From the NCBI GenBank assembly GCA_037952775.1, contig JBANAY010000003.1, positions 33,294,001 to 33,358,000 of the forward strand: a stretch of 64,000 bases of DNA, in the 5' to 3' direction. The position numbers were made by a program, and so were the translations under genes. Position 1 is the stretch's first letter; each line of letters starts with the position of its first letter. Shown piece by piece: positions 44,601 to 55,210 of this stretch. The stretch is from Clonostachys chloroleuca (lineage: Eukaryota > Ascomycota > Sordariomycetes > Hypocreales > Bionectriaceae). Below the pieces are notes generated by a model. The model saw only the letters and a program-made list of their open reading frames with translations. It made no database searches and was not told the DNA's origin.

Positions 44601-45381
44601 TTATACCTGATAGTACTTGGTGTTCTTGATCTCATCTTGGTCCTTGACGGGATCGCCTCGCTCCTTGAGGTTCCTAGCAAATTGCTCCTCATAGGCCGGT
44701 ATCAGATCCCCACGTGCCCCTCGAGGAACGTAGCTAGTTACTCTTGGCACAGACGGCGAGTTCGGAGCAGTTGCTATGCTTTGGAGGCCAACACAGAGTT
44801 GTTTCACAGGTACATGTCTCGGGCACCTGTAAGACTGCCTTGGTGAACGGCAGTCTAGATGAGCATCACCAAGGTTGCCATTTCGATTGCAGCCAGGCCC
44901 GAGGGTTGTGTCGCTATGAATAGTAATATCCATGTCGGGAAGTGAGCTTTTATCTTTGGACCCCTCTACTTGATCTGTTTGATCGCCGATGAGTGTGGCC
45001 GACGAAGCAACTTGACTGAGGTCGGGTGTGTTGACCTGTGAGATCCAGATGCCCTCCACTTCGATTCCCCGTTGAATTGCCCGGACTCCGAATGGTATAT
45101 CATCGGCCCTCAAGTAGTCGATCCCACAATGCTGAATATCGAATTGTCGGGCTTTCTTCTCTGCATCCTCCAACTCCAATCTCTGAATCAGTCGATTTGT
45201 CCACCAGAGCTTCCCTAGACCAAGTATGAATACGAGTATGATACTGCAGGCGAGAACCTAGAATTATGAGCTACTGGTTAGCTTGAGGTACTCATTGATG
45301 TTGGAGATGAGAGTCAAGCTGGAACAGTACAAAGGTCATTTGTTGCCAAAGCTCCCATCCGATGAAGAAAGTGGTGCCCAT
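44601..45381 (-). CDS. Small single-pass membrane protein conserved in filamentous ascomycetes
   Basis: Exons 45331-45381 and 44601-45257, intron 73 bp (gtactg...ttctag), product 235 aa. The first exon encodes MGTTFFIGWELWQQMTF and joins to VLACSIILVFILGLGKLWW, making a single hydrophobic helix at about residues 16-36. A basic/charged stretch TNRLIQRLELEDAEKKARQ follows, then DIPFGVRAIQRGIEVEGIWISQVNTP. From memory, the MGTTFFIGWELWQQMTF start and the PFGVRAIQ-GIEVEGIWIS block recur in Pezizomycotina hypotheticals of this size. The rest is Ser/Pro-rich and variable, ending KNTKYYQV. No enzymatic motif is present. The strict conservation of the first 17 residues supports the first exon, which is too short to show as an open frame. 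Confidence 0.82.
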
Positions 45382-48291
45382 TTCGGAATACTCGTGGGCT
45401 ACTCATGAGGAATCCAAACCGAACCGAAAATATAATTACTGGAAACGAGAGATCCTGGATTTTAAGAATTTCGGCAATAATGGGGGCGGTCAAAGAGAGT
45501 CAATTCAAAACAAAAACGAGAGATTTGGGTCAAACAACTAGCAGCACGTGGCCGTGTGCGACGATGGACTTGATGGATACGTGCTTTTGAGTCAAATCCA
45601 TCGAGAGAACTGCAGATGGTGGAACATGGAGTCGGCTGGTTTATGGGAGCGAGGTGGAACGTGGATTGGACTGGTAAAGAGAGGTGAGGAGCTTAGAGAG
45701 TTAAGAGAGAGTACTCTTTCCACATCGTGATGATTGGTACCGCAGCACCAGGAAGGCACCGCTCACTGAGCATCCAGTGGTAACTACCTCTCTGCTCGCT
45801 AACCTCATTGCCATATCTACAAGAAGGTACCCTATTACCAACCTTGATTCACTGCTGGAGATAGAATGGGCTGAGCTGCAGGTGAGAAGGCGGAGACGTG
45901 CAGCCCTCCTTTTGCTTAACCCCCAAATCCTCAAACTTCGAAATTTCTAGTAATACATACCGCTACCCAAATAGAAATCCACATTTTTCGAGTATGTAAT
46001 TGCAAATACTTTCGACGGGACGCAAGGTGGCCTACCAAGTCTAGAAGTAAAGCAGGATTTGCTGTGCGATCCTACTAGTGGTGTGTCCTATCTATGGATG
46101 CCACACCACACAACTATGAGAGACTGCCCCCCAGGCTTTGCCTGTATCAGCTCTTTGCTCATGAAAGGTGAATTTCTAATTAGGACAATTAGCAAGGAAT
46201 AAGTTCCTCAGTTTCTATATCAATTCATCCTACAGAGCAGGTAGCGCAATGTTATAGTCCCCAGTTTTCGGGGCACAGCCAGCTTCGATATCGAAGTACC
46301 TAGGCAGATGCTGATTTGCACATCCACCGGTAGGAATCAGACCGAAACTTGCAGGTAAGGATACTTGCACGTTTTAGATGTGTCTAATTGTCACACTCAA
46401 GCTCCAGGAATCACCCATTGCATGTCAAGGCTACTTCAGTCTGATACGTCGCAATACCAAGCAGGACGGGAAGCGAGCAAGCATACACCCCAATTGGACC
46501 AGGCGGTCTCAACTGTCCTATCTTGGCTGTGGGTAGCTTGCCATTTGTTCACCCACATGTCTTATGCCGATCGAAAGAGATGTACGAATGCGGAAGGCTG
46601 CGCACCCATTCGATGATGGGCGCACCCGTTGGCATGATCGGCGGCAAAGAAACCCGATGCCGAGGACGCGCTCTGAGCAGCACACATTGCGGGCTGGGAT
46701 TCGTCCAGTCGTGTGATCAGCAGCACGTGTTGATGGTGGTGAGGGGCAAGCAGCTCTCTCGATTCATGCCCCTGGTCAGTTTGCGATAGCGAATGTCATG
46801 AGCACAGTGCACGCTGCTCCCAATTGCCTCTTCTGGACGGCTCTTCCCCATAGCAGGTTTTTGGGTCATGATTTCATTCGGGGCCAGATCAGGTACCGCA
46901 GCGCCGAATTGAAAGATGATGGAGCTGGCACCCTCCTTTCCTGCTAACCCCCCATATAGATGTAAATCGACCTCTAGAGGCCATTGGCATGTGTTTGATG
47001 GCGCCACCAACGCCCGTTAACGTTGCAGCTAGCATCCAACGCAGATGCATCATTTATTCAAGCCAAGACATGCGTACACACCTGCTCTGCTTGGCTGCCG
47101 TTGAGGGTGCGCAGTTGGACGAATGACCACAATACACTTTGCGTCTGGCATGCAAACACGCAAAGAGGGGTTGAGGCTTGGTCCGAGACAGCGTTGCTTC
47201 CGTCTCTGCAGATGGCAGGATTGGGTACTGATCGCTGTGGCTGTGTTCCTGCATGTAATCGACAGACAGACTCCCTCGGGCGCAAAGCTGTCCATCTTGT
47301 CTCACTGCAGCGAGATCTACAGCTAGCTGGCGAGGCTAGGATCTCTAGGCCAGTAACCAACCTGGCTGACATGCGTTCTTACGGCCAAGAGGAACGAGGG
47401 AATCTGAAGTCCTCAGATGATGACGACAAGTAATGGCGCCAAGTGGCACTAGATTTTGCCGTCTGCCCTTCTCCAGACACCCATCATGGCTTAGAGGGCC
47501 GAGTACCTGGTACTTTGCGCCCAAAGCGGCAAACCCTTGGATTCTTCGGTGGCACACAGAACCTCCCCCAACCCACACGCATGTCTAGTGCTTGACTATG
47601 TTCCATTGCTAGCGGCACAGAACTCGTTGGATCGCAAACTTTGACGAAACCGACTGCGAGTCGCTGGCGGCTACTGGGTGCCGGAAATGCCGGAGACGCA
47701 GCAGCAGCAGAGGCAGATGAGGGAGCAAGCCGGGTCCTCAATCAACCCACGGCCCCTGCCCTGTGATCGCCGGCACCCGGTTCCCAAGCTCTGGCAAGCC
47801 TGATTTTGCCAGGCCTGGCAATCCGGAGCCGAAGTGGTGGCATGGAGCAACCCTGCCAGTGGTGCCACTGTCAGTGCCATCATCTGCCTTGTACTGGGTA
47901 CACACCTCCACTAATGCTGTGGGCATGGACCGTACCGCGGGAGTAATACTACAAAAATTAATTGGCGCCCCTGCCAACGGGCAAGTCCCCCCCGAACGCT
48001 AATGTCCGACTTTTAGATTCATATGAAAGATCCCCCCGAATTCCTGCCTTCCCGCCTCACTGTACTGCGTTTTCCTGCCTCCTCCATTTTCCCATCTTCA
48101 TCCCCCAAAGACTTAACTAGCATCTCGGTACCCAACTCGTATCTTTGCCCCTCGTGCCTTTCTAGTGAGGGACTAGCAGAATTATTTGCATTGACATACC
48201 CTGCCCGGCCCCGTGCGTAAGATCGGGATTCATCACACGACCTTCAACCGCCCGGATATCTCGGTCGCCCTCTGTTTTTCTTACCGACAAA
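45382..48291. other. Gene-poor intergenic region between divergent genes
   Basis: About 2.9 kb, holding the promoters of two divergently transcribed genes. Open frames are short, Cys/Trp/His-rich and in mutually overlapping frames (for example 47023-47433), a pattern of non-coding sequence. I see no transposon remnants, tRNA or rRNA. Confidence 0.5.
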
Positions 48292-49203
48292 ATGCCTATT
48301 CGAAACCCTTTTGCTCGTCGCCCGGGAGCGATTGTCATCAATGATGAGAATCTCTCGCCCGTATCCCCGGGCTTTGAACGGGTTGATACTGTCGGATCCA
48401 AGGCCTCTTCCGCCCTTAGCATCCGAAGTGTCAGGTCCCAGGACAATGGCGAGTATAAGATGAGTGGTACGTATTATACCAGACTGCAGCCAATTCGGAT
48501 ACAGCCTCTCATAGGTCAATTCATCTGACATAACGTTTTTTACCAGTTGTCAATGATAGCGGTGTCTATCTTCCGGTAAGGAGCCTTCCGTCTACACAAC
48601 CCTGTATGTACGATGCTAACATGCGCAGCCATCGCCAACTCAGGAACAAGGCCAGTGGCCTCGCAAGTTCCTCTCTCGAACTTCGACCGATACTAGGAGC
48701 AGCTTCGGTGATATCGAGCACTTCTCAATTTCGCGTGAATCATTTGATTCCTACAGGCGCTCCTTTGTTCGTCACCCCCAGTCGTATTGGTGCGATTGTC
48801 GCAGTACAGGATGGCTTATACCTTGACTTTATAGGATATCTCTGCCCGCTCGCCCATCAATCCCAATGAGGCCCCGTCTCGAGGAAACAGTCTTGACTGC
48901 ACCCGATATCCTCGTCTTCCTCGATCGCTGGCGGACCGTCCCCTCCCCACTGCCGAGGAGGCTTTCGAGGATGTCGGCCTCGAAGATCAGAAGTTCCAGC
49001 AGCAGCAACAGCACGCCCAGCAATCACGCAAGCGCGGCTTCTTCTCTAAATTCTCCGAGGGTCAAGACAAGGATCTCACCGGCCAAAACTCCATGTCACG
49101 ATTCCTGCCAAGTCGCAAGCGGGCCCAAAGCGGGCAAGGCGCTGAGCTGGGCAGCATCGACCAGGCCAAGCCCATGGTGACCGTCTCCGACCGCTCCCAC
49201 TAA
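48292..49203 (+). CDS. Conserved Pezizomycotina protein with VVNDSGVYLPPSP motif
   Basis: A 236-aa protein from four exons: 48292-48466, 48547-48575, 48629-48766 and 48835-49203. It starts MPIRNPFARRPGA and continues FERVDTVGSKASSALSI and QDNGEYKMSVVNDSGVYLPPSP. The last block is assembled from three exons; exon 2 is only 29 bases. I recognise the RNPFARRPGA start and the YKMSVVNDSGVYLPPSP motif as belonging to a filamentous-fungal family of unknown function. The third intron (gttcgt...ttatag) has a weaker donor but joins SYRRSF to DISARSP in frame. The remainder is Ser/Arg-rich with a Gln run and ends MVTVSDRSH. No signal peptide, membrane helix or catalytic motif is seen; a disordered adaptor or phosphoprotein is plausible. 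Confidence 0.8.
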
Positions 49204-49972
49204 GTTCGCGACACACTGAGTTCGGGACAATTTCAAACCAAATGCGACGAAAGAAACGTGATATTCACGACATCCGGAATTGAAATACGGTGTAATAATT
49301 ACGGTGCCTTTCGTTTCAGCTGGTTACGTCCACTCGTTTTTGGCGTTTGGGAATGGTTTGGGTTAGACTTGCGGTCGTTACTAAACATTTTTGACTCTCA
49401 TGAGATAGAGATCACACCAGGCCTTTTTGGGGTTGGAGCATATACGGATACTAAGCACGCAACTGGTGCTTATAGTACATATAACTAATGATAATGGAAT
49501 ATGAGCGAGTTAACCCCCTGGGAACTCGTAGAAACAGAGTTTTTTGAACACTGCGTCCTGTACTAGGAACCATCTCAGCCAAAAATGAATGTGAAACAAC
49601 CCAATGGGCTTTCCCGTGGTTGATGGGACGAATATGTCAATTGCGCCTTATCGACCACAATTCTCAATCATGTGAGAACAACGCCCGCACCGGTGCCGGA
49701 GACTAGCAACGGTGATCAAATCAGAATGGCGTGCTGCCCCGCTTCGTTTTCGCCTGCCACGAGAGCCCAAGGCCGAATCCCACCCGAGTTACGTGAGTAT
49801 TTTTATATAAGAGGTGGAGAGTACGGGCCCTTCTAATTCAAAGCTGAAGAAGGGAAAAAAACTAATAAACTCTGGGGAAACAAGAACTTCGCCAAGACAC
49901 AGGATACCTAACTTGTGGGAAACCATCGCAACGAAGGGAGCAACAGCAAGCCGCCAAAATAAAGCAGAGACC
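49204..49972. promoter_or_regulatory. Upstream region of the PLP-enzyme gene
   Basis: About 770 bp between two same-strand genes; it must carry the terminator of the first and the promoter of the second. A TATA-like TTTTTATATAAGAGG lies near 49799-49813, about 170 bp before the next ATG. Nothing else is assigned. Confidence 0.5.
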
Positions 49973-51342
49973 ATGACCGAGAAGACAACGGAAGAGCTGG
50001 CGCTACGCGGGGCCGGGCCCGGGGCTGGCAAGACGCCCGGCGCGACGCTGACCTCGTTGTCGTCAAAGGTCGTCCATGCCGACGACAACATCTCCGCCCA
50101 CCGAGCCATTGCGCCGGCCATGCATGTGAGCACCACGTTCCGCTACGACGATGACCCGGATCAGCTGAAGATGTGGGTGAACACGGACGTAAGTAAACTT
50201 GGTTTCTTGACCTGAGCAGAAAGTCTGCCCGGCACTTCGATATCAGGATATATATGAGCTATAGGAGTTGACTGAGGCTGACATTCTCACTCGGGGGACG
50301 ACGCAAACAGCCTGCGGCTCCCCTGGACTCCCACATATACTCCCGAGACACCAACCCCAGCGCCACCCGCGTCGAGGCCATCCTCGGCTCCATCCTCAAC
50401 GGGCCGTCGCTGACCTACAGCTCCGGCCTGTCCGCCTTCCACGCCATGCTGGTCCACCTGAACCCGCGCCGCATCGCCATCGGCGACGGCTACCACGGCT
50501 GCCACGGCGTCATCAGGGTCCTCTCGCGCCTGACGGGGCTCCAGCAGCTCCCGCTCGACTGCGACCCCTCGGAGCTGGGACCCGGCGACGTCGTCCACGT
50601 CGAGACGCCCCTCAACCCCACGGGCGAGGCGCGCAATCTCCAGCACTACGCCGACAAGGCGCACAAGGCGGGCGCCTACCTGACCGTCGACGCCACCTTC
50701 GCGCCGCCTCCCCTGCAGGACCCCTTCGCCTTTGGCGCCGACGTGGTAATGCACAGCGGGACCAAGTACTTTGGCGGTCACTCGGACATGCTGTGCGGCG
50801 TGCTGGCCGTCCGCCCGGGTAAGGAGGAGTGGATCAAGCAGCTGAGAGACGACCGCCTCGTCCTCGGCTCCGTCATGGGCAGCCTGGAGGGCTGGCTGGG
50901 AATGCGCTCCCTGCGGACGCTGGAGCTCCGCGTCACGCGCCAGAGCGCCACGGCCACGGCCCTCGTCTCGTGGCTGGCGGCCGAGAAGGCGGACCCGGCG
51001 TCGGTCGTGGGCTCGCAGGTCGAGCTAATCCAGCACGCCAGCCTTCAGCCCGAGGCGGTGGACGAGGGCAGCTGGCTGAGGAGGCAGATGCCCAACGGCT
51101 GGGGCCCCGTCTTCGCCGTGTGGCTCAAGGACCCAGCCGCCGCAAGGAGGCTGCCCAGCAAGCTGCGGCTCTTCCACCACGCGACAAGTCTGGGCGGCGT
51201 GGAGAGCCTGATTGAGTGGCGGTCGATGACCGACCCGAACGTGGATCCGCGCTTGTTGAGAGTTAGCATCGGAGTCGAAGGACTGGAGGACCTGAAGCAG
51301 GATCTGCAGCAGGGTTTCGAGGCGCTGCAAGCAGCCAAATAG
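49973..51342 (+). CDS. Cystathionine gamma-synthase-fold PLP enzyme (YHR112C-like)
   Basis: A Cys/Met-metabolism PLP-dependent enzyme of trans-sulfuration type. Exons 49973-50188 and 50311-51342, intron 122 bp (gtaagt...aaacag), product 415 aa. Landmarks are the SSKVVHADDNISAHRAIAPA start of the fold, TTFRYDDDP, HIYSRDTNPSATRVE, YSSGLSAFHAML, VETPLNPTG, the VDATFAPPPLQDPFAFGAD strand and the PLP lysine in HSGTKYFGGHSD. LGSVMGSLEGWLGMRSLRTLELR follows as in other family members. Overall it resembles yeast YHR112C more than canonical CGS, CBL or Met17. Exon 2 is extremely GC-rich at wobble positions (almost all C or G), unlike its flanks, which signals strong codon bias or a composition shift. 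The reaction is not certain; a role in methionine/cysteine metabolism is inferred. Confidence 0.85.
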
Positions 51343-51575
51343 AAATAAGGGGAGATCAAGAAACACAGAGAGATGTAGACAGTTGATAAAGAGCACAAAT
51401 GTCTTGATAGAAAGAGAAAAGAAATAAGAGAAAGAAATAAAAGAAAAAAGCACATAAAGAAACCTTGCGCATACATTTAAAAAAAAATCACGATGCCAAA
51501 GTTAAAGGCACCCATTCCCTTTTCCTACCAGCACAAATGGCCAATTTCTTCAGAGCTCCCTTAACGAAAGCCCGC

Positions 51576-52127
51576 TCACAGCTTGCCCTTGACGCTGGGG
51601 GGACAAGAGGCTGGAGCTTTGATCGGAGACTTCGCCCCCCTTGAAGCTTCATCATCTAGTGATATGCTCAGGGCGGTGGTCACGGGGCTTCGATGGGGAG
51701 TGTTACTTTGAGAACGACAAAAGAGAATAACACCATTCAAGAAAGCTTTAACGTACCGTTCTAGTTTGTTTGGTGCGAAGGCTCCCACGCACAGCAGCTC
51801 GTCTGTGTCCGGAGACTCGACCAGACATCCTGTGGTCCAGCGTCGAACTACTGTGGAGGTTTCTATCGTATGAGTTGGCGGTAATGAGCGGAAAAGTTCA
51901 CTGTGCTGTTGCTTCTTCTCAGCCAGGCTGCGATTCAACTCGGTTGGTGTCTCGAGATCGGCAAGCCACCGTTCGAGAAAGGTTTGTCTAGTGAAAGGTC
52001 CATCTTGAGCTGGTTCCAGCCACGACGAGTAGGGTAGCCGTGAGGGCTGCGACTCTGAGGGAGGGCTGCCGGCCTGGGCAGCCTCGCGAGCGCGGGCTTG
52101 TTGAACACGCTCAAGGAGGGTCGTCAT
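51576..52127 (-). CDS. Small protein of unknown function, 3' end uncertain
   Basis: Starts at the ATG at 52125-52127 (MTTLLERVQQARAREAAQAG). As one frame it is 183 aa. The region up to about residue 124 looks protein-like: TRQTFLERWLADLETPTELNRSLAEKKQQ is helical and WTTGCLVESPDTDELLCVGAF beta-like. After NKLER there is a good donor (gtacgt at 51756 downwards), and the composition changes to a random-looking Ser/Thr/Pro stretch. Splicing to the acceptor ending at 51667 keeps frame (KLERISLDDEASRG, 153 aa). Splicing to the one ending at 51656 stops at once after KLER. I do not recognise the family. Confidence 0.5.
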   Translation of the reverse strand: MTTLLERVQQARAREAAQAGSPPSESQPSRLPYSSWLEPAQDGPFTRQTFLERWLADLETPTELNRSLAEKKQQHSELFRSLPPTHTIETSTVVRRWTTGCLVESPDTDELLCVGAFAPNKLERYVKAFLNGVILFCRSQSNTPHRSPVTTALSISLDDEASRGAKSPIKAPASCPPSVKGKL

Positions 52128-53389
52128 GTTGGCTGTATGGGTATTGGGCGAAGACTTGTTTCAAACAGCAAGATGTGATTTGATTTGAACCTCAAGGCCC
52201 TTTCTGAGCCATGGTCCAGAAACTGAAAGGGAAACATGATGCGGGAGCGTGTGGGCTATTTATTTGCTTCTGGCTTTTGGGGTTGTGAGAGATCTTCCTT
52301 ACACCAGGCTGAGGGAAGGTGTGGCTGCCACCAAGGTCACAAAGGTGGCTGACCGTCATGTCCGCACACTCTGGCTGTGGCGCCACCAGACGCTGCCAAT
52401 TATGTTACAGAAGGCTGACGTTTGGGAGCAATAAGTGTGGCCGTGCAAGCAGCCCTGGTGGCCAGCTGTGGCATCGACCGGGATATTTCGTCCTAATTTC
52501 TCACCAGCATATCGCTGAAGTCCGTTACTGTTCATAGCTCCGTCTCCGATCTCGCAAATTAGACCGGAGAAACCCAGTGTCGCTTAATGGATTCTGGGGT
52601 TTCTTTATCTTGCAGAATCCTGTTTCGATTGCCGGGTGATCAAACAACTGCAGCTGTTGGCTGATTCACTTTCAGAATCGCTTCTGAGGTGTTCAGATGC
52701 CGGCCTAGTTGCGGGCCTACGAAGTTCTTGAGCGACGACACCAAGATATTATGATATCATTGGGTGCTAGGCGTTTCGTACGAAAGAAGCTTGATACGAT
52801 CACAGGAACTTGGACCATCCTTTCGTTCGGTAGAGGTAGGGCCGGTGGGAGGGGAGATCCGAATCCCCTGCTGCATCGCGCTTAGCCATTCAACCGTTAC
52901 GGGTGCGGCGGCGACAATCGCGGGTAGATTTGGCGCCAAAATAGCCCATTCACAAGCCACCTTTCACCAGCCCCAATAGTGGATCCCGTCCGGTCTGGCA
53001 ATCACGCAGGCGACTATTTCTGTCCAATGACCTACGTGATAGTCCTTAATTAGTCTTTCCCCCTGGATCGAGCCTGCTCCACATGGACGTTACAGCTCGA
53101 CCACACGTTGGAGAAACTGCCACCAGCAGGGGGAGGAAAATACCTACTGCGGTAGGTTCGTTCTGGTCAATTGATTCCCTTGGATCAGGACTCTCCATCT
53201 CGCATTTCATCAGAGTCGCAGTCCATCGAGTAGATCTTCCATATCAGGCAGACTCTACATTTGCCGCACCTCTTCTCAATTCCTATCTGCGCGGGCTTAC
53301 TCAACGGAACATGAGCTTGCCTTAACCCCGTCACACGATCCTCGTCTCCCCACGAGATCCCACATGCCGACGGTTCAACACTGTCCCTG
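52128..53389. promoter_or_regulatory. Intergenic region upstream of the polysaccharide deacetylase
   Basis: About 1.26 kb between two divergent genes, so two promoters. The final 26 bases before the deacetylase ATG hold a short upstream open frame (separate entry). No other motif is assigned, and no RNA gene is seen. Confidence 0.5.
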
Positions 53390-53390
53390 A
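53364..53390 (+). promoter_or_regulatory. Short upstream ORF overlapping the deacetylase start (TGATG)
   Basis: An ATG at 53364 opens a frame of eight codons (MPTVQHCP) whose TGA stop (53388-53390) shares its last base with the ATG of the deacetylase (53390-53392). If the transcript starts upstream of 53364, ribosomes would terminate exactly on the main start, a layout suited to termination-coupled reinitiation or to damped translation. Transcript start is not known. Confidence 0.5.
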
Positions 53391-54196
53391 TGCCCCGACT
53401 TCACCTCTTCCGTTGGCCTGCGAAGATCAGGCGACGGGTCCGCCGCAATCGCATGGCTACCCAGCTGGTCCTGCTGCTGCTCATCTTCCTGGTCCTATTC
53501 CCCTTCTACGCCATCTGGTGCATCTACAAGCCGCCGCCATACCTCATCAGCTACCTCCGCCACAAGTTCCCTGACGTCCTCTTCGAGGTCTCCACCACCC
53601 AGAAGATCATCGCGCTCTCCATCGACGATGCCCCGTCCTCCGATTCCGACGACATTCTGCAAGTCCTCCGTGAGAACGATGCCCACGCCACCTTCTTCGT
53701 CATCGGCGTCCAGGCCGACGGCCGCTACGACATCCTGCGCAAGATGATCCGCAGCGGCCACGAGCTCGCCAACCACGCCATGCGCGACGAGCCCTCCAAG
53801 TCGCTCACCAACGCCGACCTCGAGAAGCAGGCCAACGAGGTCAAGGACAAGCTGACCGAGGTCTACACCGCCGAGGACATGATCCTGCCAAACAACTACT
53901 TCCGCCCCGGATCCGGCTTCTTCAACCGCCGCATGCGCGACCTCCTCGGGAACAGAGGGTTCCGCATCGTCCTCGGCAGCATCTACCCCCACGACCCCCA
54001 ACTCCCCTATCCCAAGCTCAATGCTCGCCATATCCTGAGCATGGCTCACCCCGGCGCCATCATCATCTGCCACGACCGGAGAGAATGGACAGCGCCGATG
54101 CTCCGAATAGTCCTGCCGGAGCTGAAGCGCCAGGGATACGAGATCGTCACAATCACCGATCTTGTTAAATCGATAGAGCCTCTAGGCGGACGATGA
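53390..54196 (+). CDS. Membrane-anchored polysaccharide deacetylase (NodB-like, CE4)
   Basis: A 268-aa type II membrane protein. Residues 1-22 are very basic (RWPAKIRRRVRRNR), followed by a transmembrane helix at about 23-46, then a NodB-homology domain. The domain has motif 1 ALSIDDAP (Asp79/Asp80), motif 2 GHELANHAMRDEPS with His129, motif 3 NNYFRPGSGFFNRR, and the late motif IIICHDRREW with His227. The family removes N-acetyl groups from chitin or related glycans in the wall. The usual second metal histidine of motif 2 (four residues after the first) is Asp133 here, so the metal triad would be Asp-His-Asp. Codon usage is strongly C-ending. The upstream short frame may influence translation. 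Substrate is not evident, since carbohydrate-binding modules are absent. Confidence 0.86.
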   Translation: MPRLHLFRWPAKIRRRVRRNRMATQLVLLLLIFLVLFPFYAIWCIYKPPPYLISYLRHKFPDVLFEVSTTQKIIALSIDDAPSSDSDDILQVLRENDAHATFFVIGVQADGRYDILRKMIRSGHELANHAMRDEPSKSLTNADLEKQANEVKDKLTEVYTAEDMILPNNYFRPGSGFFNRRMRDLLGNRGFRIVLGSIYPHDPQLPYPKLNARHILSMAHPGAIIICHDRREWTAPMLRIVLPELKRQGYEIVTITDLVKSIEPLGGR

Positions 54197-55210
54197 TAAG
54201 CTTATGACTACTTTCTTTACGCTTCACCCATGAAATACCGGGGCGGATTGGACCGCCCTTGTTCTCTTTTCTTTACACACTGTTTTAATCTATTATTTTA
54301 TCGATTCATGGGACCGGTTGGATAGCTTAAACCTGGCAGAAACAGGTTATGTACACATAAGAGAGGCTCGGTTTATATCGCCCTGAGGGATCAAGATTTT
54401 ATCCCTCTGCAACCACCTGTGTGCTAAGAATATTTAGAATAGCAAGATACCTCCATCGACTAATACTAGAGATAATGAATCCACCGTATCATGATGTTGA
54501 GTGGCTCTGGTCGAAGCAAATTGCGCGTTGGCGAGGTGCAACATATACATAGGTTTGCACCACTTGACCCGTTCCTTTTACCCCAACATCTGTAGGTAAA
54601 CGTAGGCCCAGATACCTTTCGCCTATCTGGACGCTTTCCCTACCAAAGTACTTTCCATGACGCATAGCTAAGGATGGATGGAGATAGGGGAATTCTATAT
54701 CTCACATGAGTGAGATTCATGGCACTTACAAATGCAAAGGTGATTGGCACATCGTCTTCCTGCTTACTCCAAAAGCTCAAATTATGGAGAGACGCATCGT
54801 CTACATGTCACGTTTGAGGACGAGCTGATGATTGTAATAGTGAGTAAGGACATATGTGATTCGTGGACGACTATTTGAAAGCATTCGTATCATAAAATGA
54901 CCCGCCATCCGATAAATGATCCTGTATTGAACAAAACGCCTCTCATCTTAATGAGTGCTACGTTGTTCTGGTATTTCCCCCGAAAAAAAAGAAAAAGAAG
55001 AAAAGGGAAAGTGAAAGTGAAAAGTTTGACTATAGCTAAGTGCCGATCAAATATTAATGAAAGACCAATCGTGATTGATGATATATGTAGTGCGGTGTGC
55101 TGCTCGGGGTATGTGAGCGGAACCAGTCTCTCGCTCATTTTATATACGTAAACTCCAGTATTCAAGATGGCGCCGCTGAGGGCGAAATAAGACGTGACTC
55201 GTTTTTTGGC
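54197..55210. other. Convergent intergenic region
   Basis: About 1 kb between the 3' ends of convergent genes. It includes an A-rich stretch (AAAAAAAAGAAAAAGAAGAAAA near 54982-55003). No gene or RNA is recognised. Confidence 0.5.

Noticed and set aside
47023..47433. 136-codon plus-strand frame in a gene-poor gap
   Set aside because: Overlapped by three minus-strand frames of similar size, no domain, random-looking composition.
50287..50781. 164-codon minus-strand frame, Val/Gly/Arg-rich
   Set aside because: Shadow of the GC-rich PLP-enzyme exon.
53495..54073. 192-codon minus-strand frame
   Set aside because: Antisense to the polysaccharide deacetylase; caused by strong C-ending codon bias.
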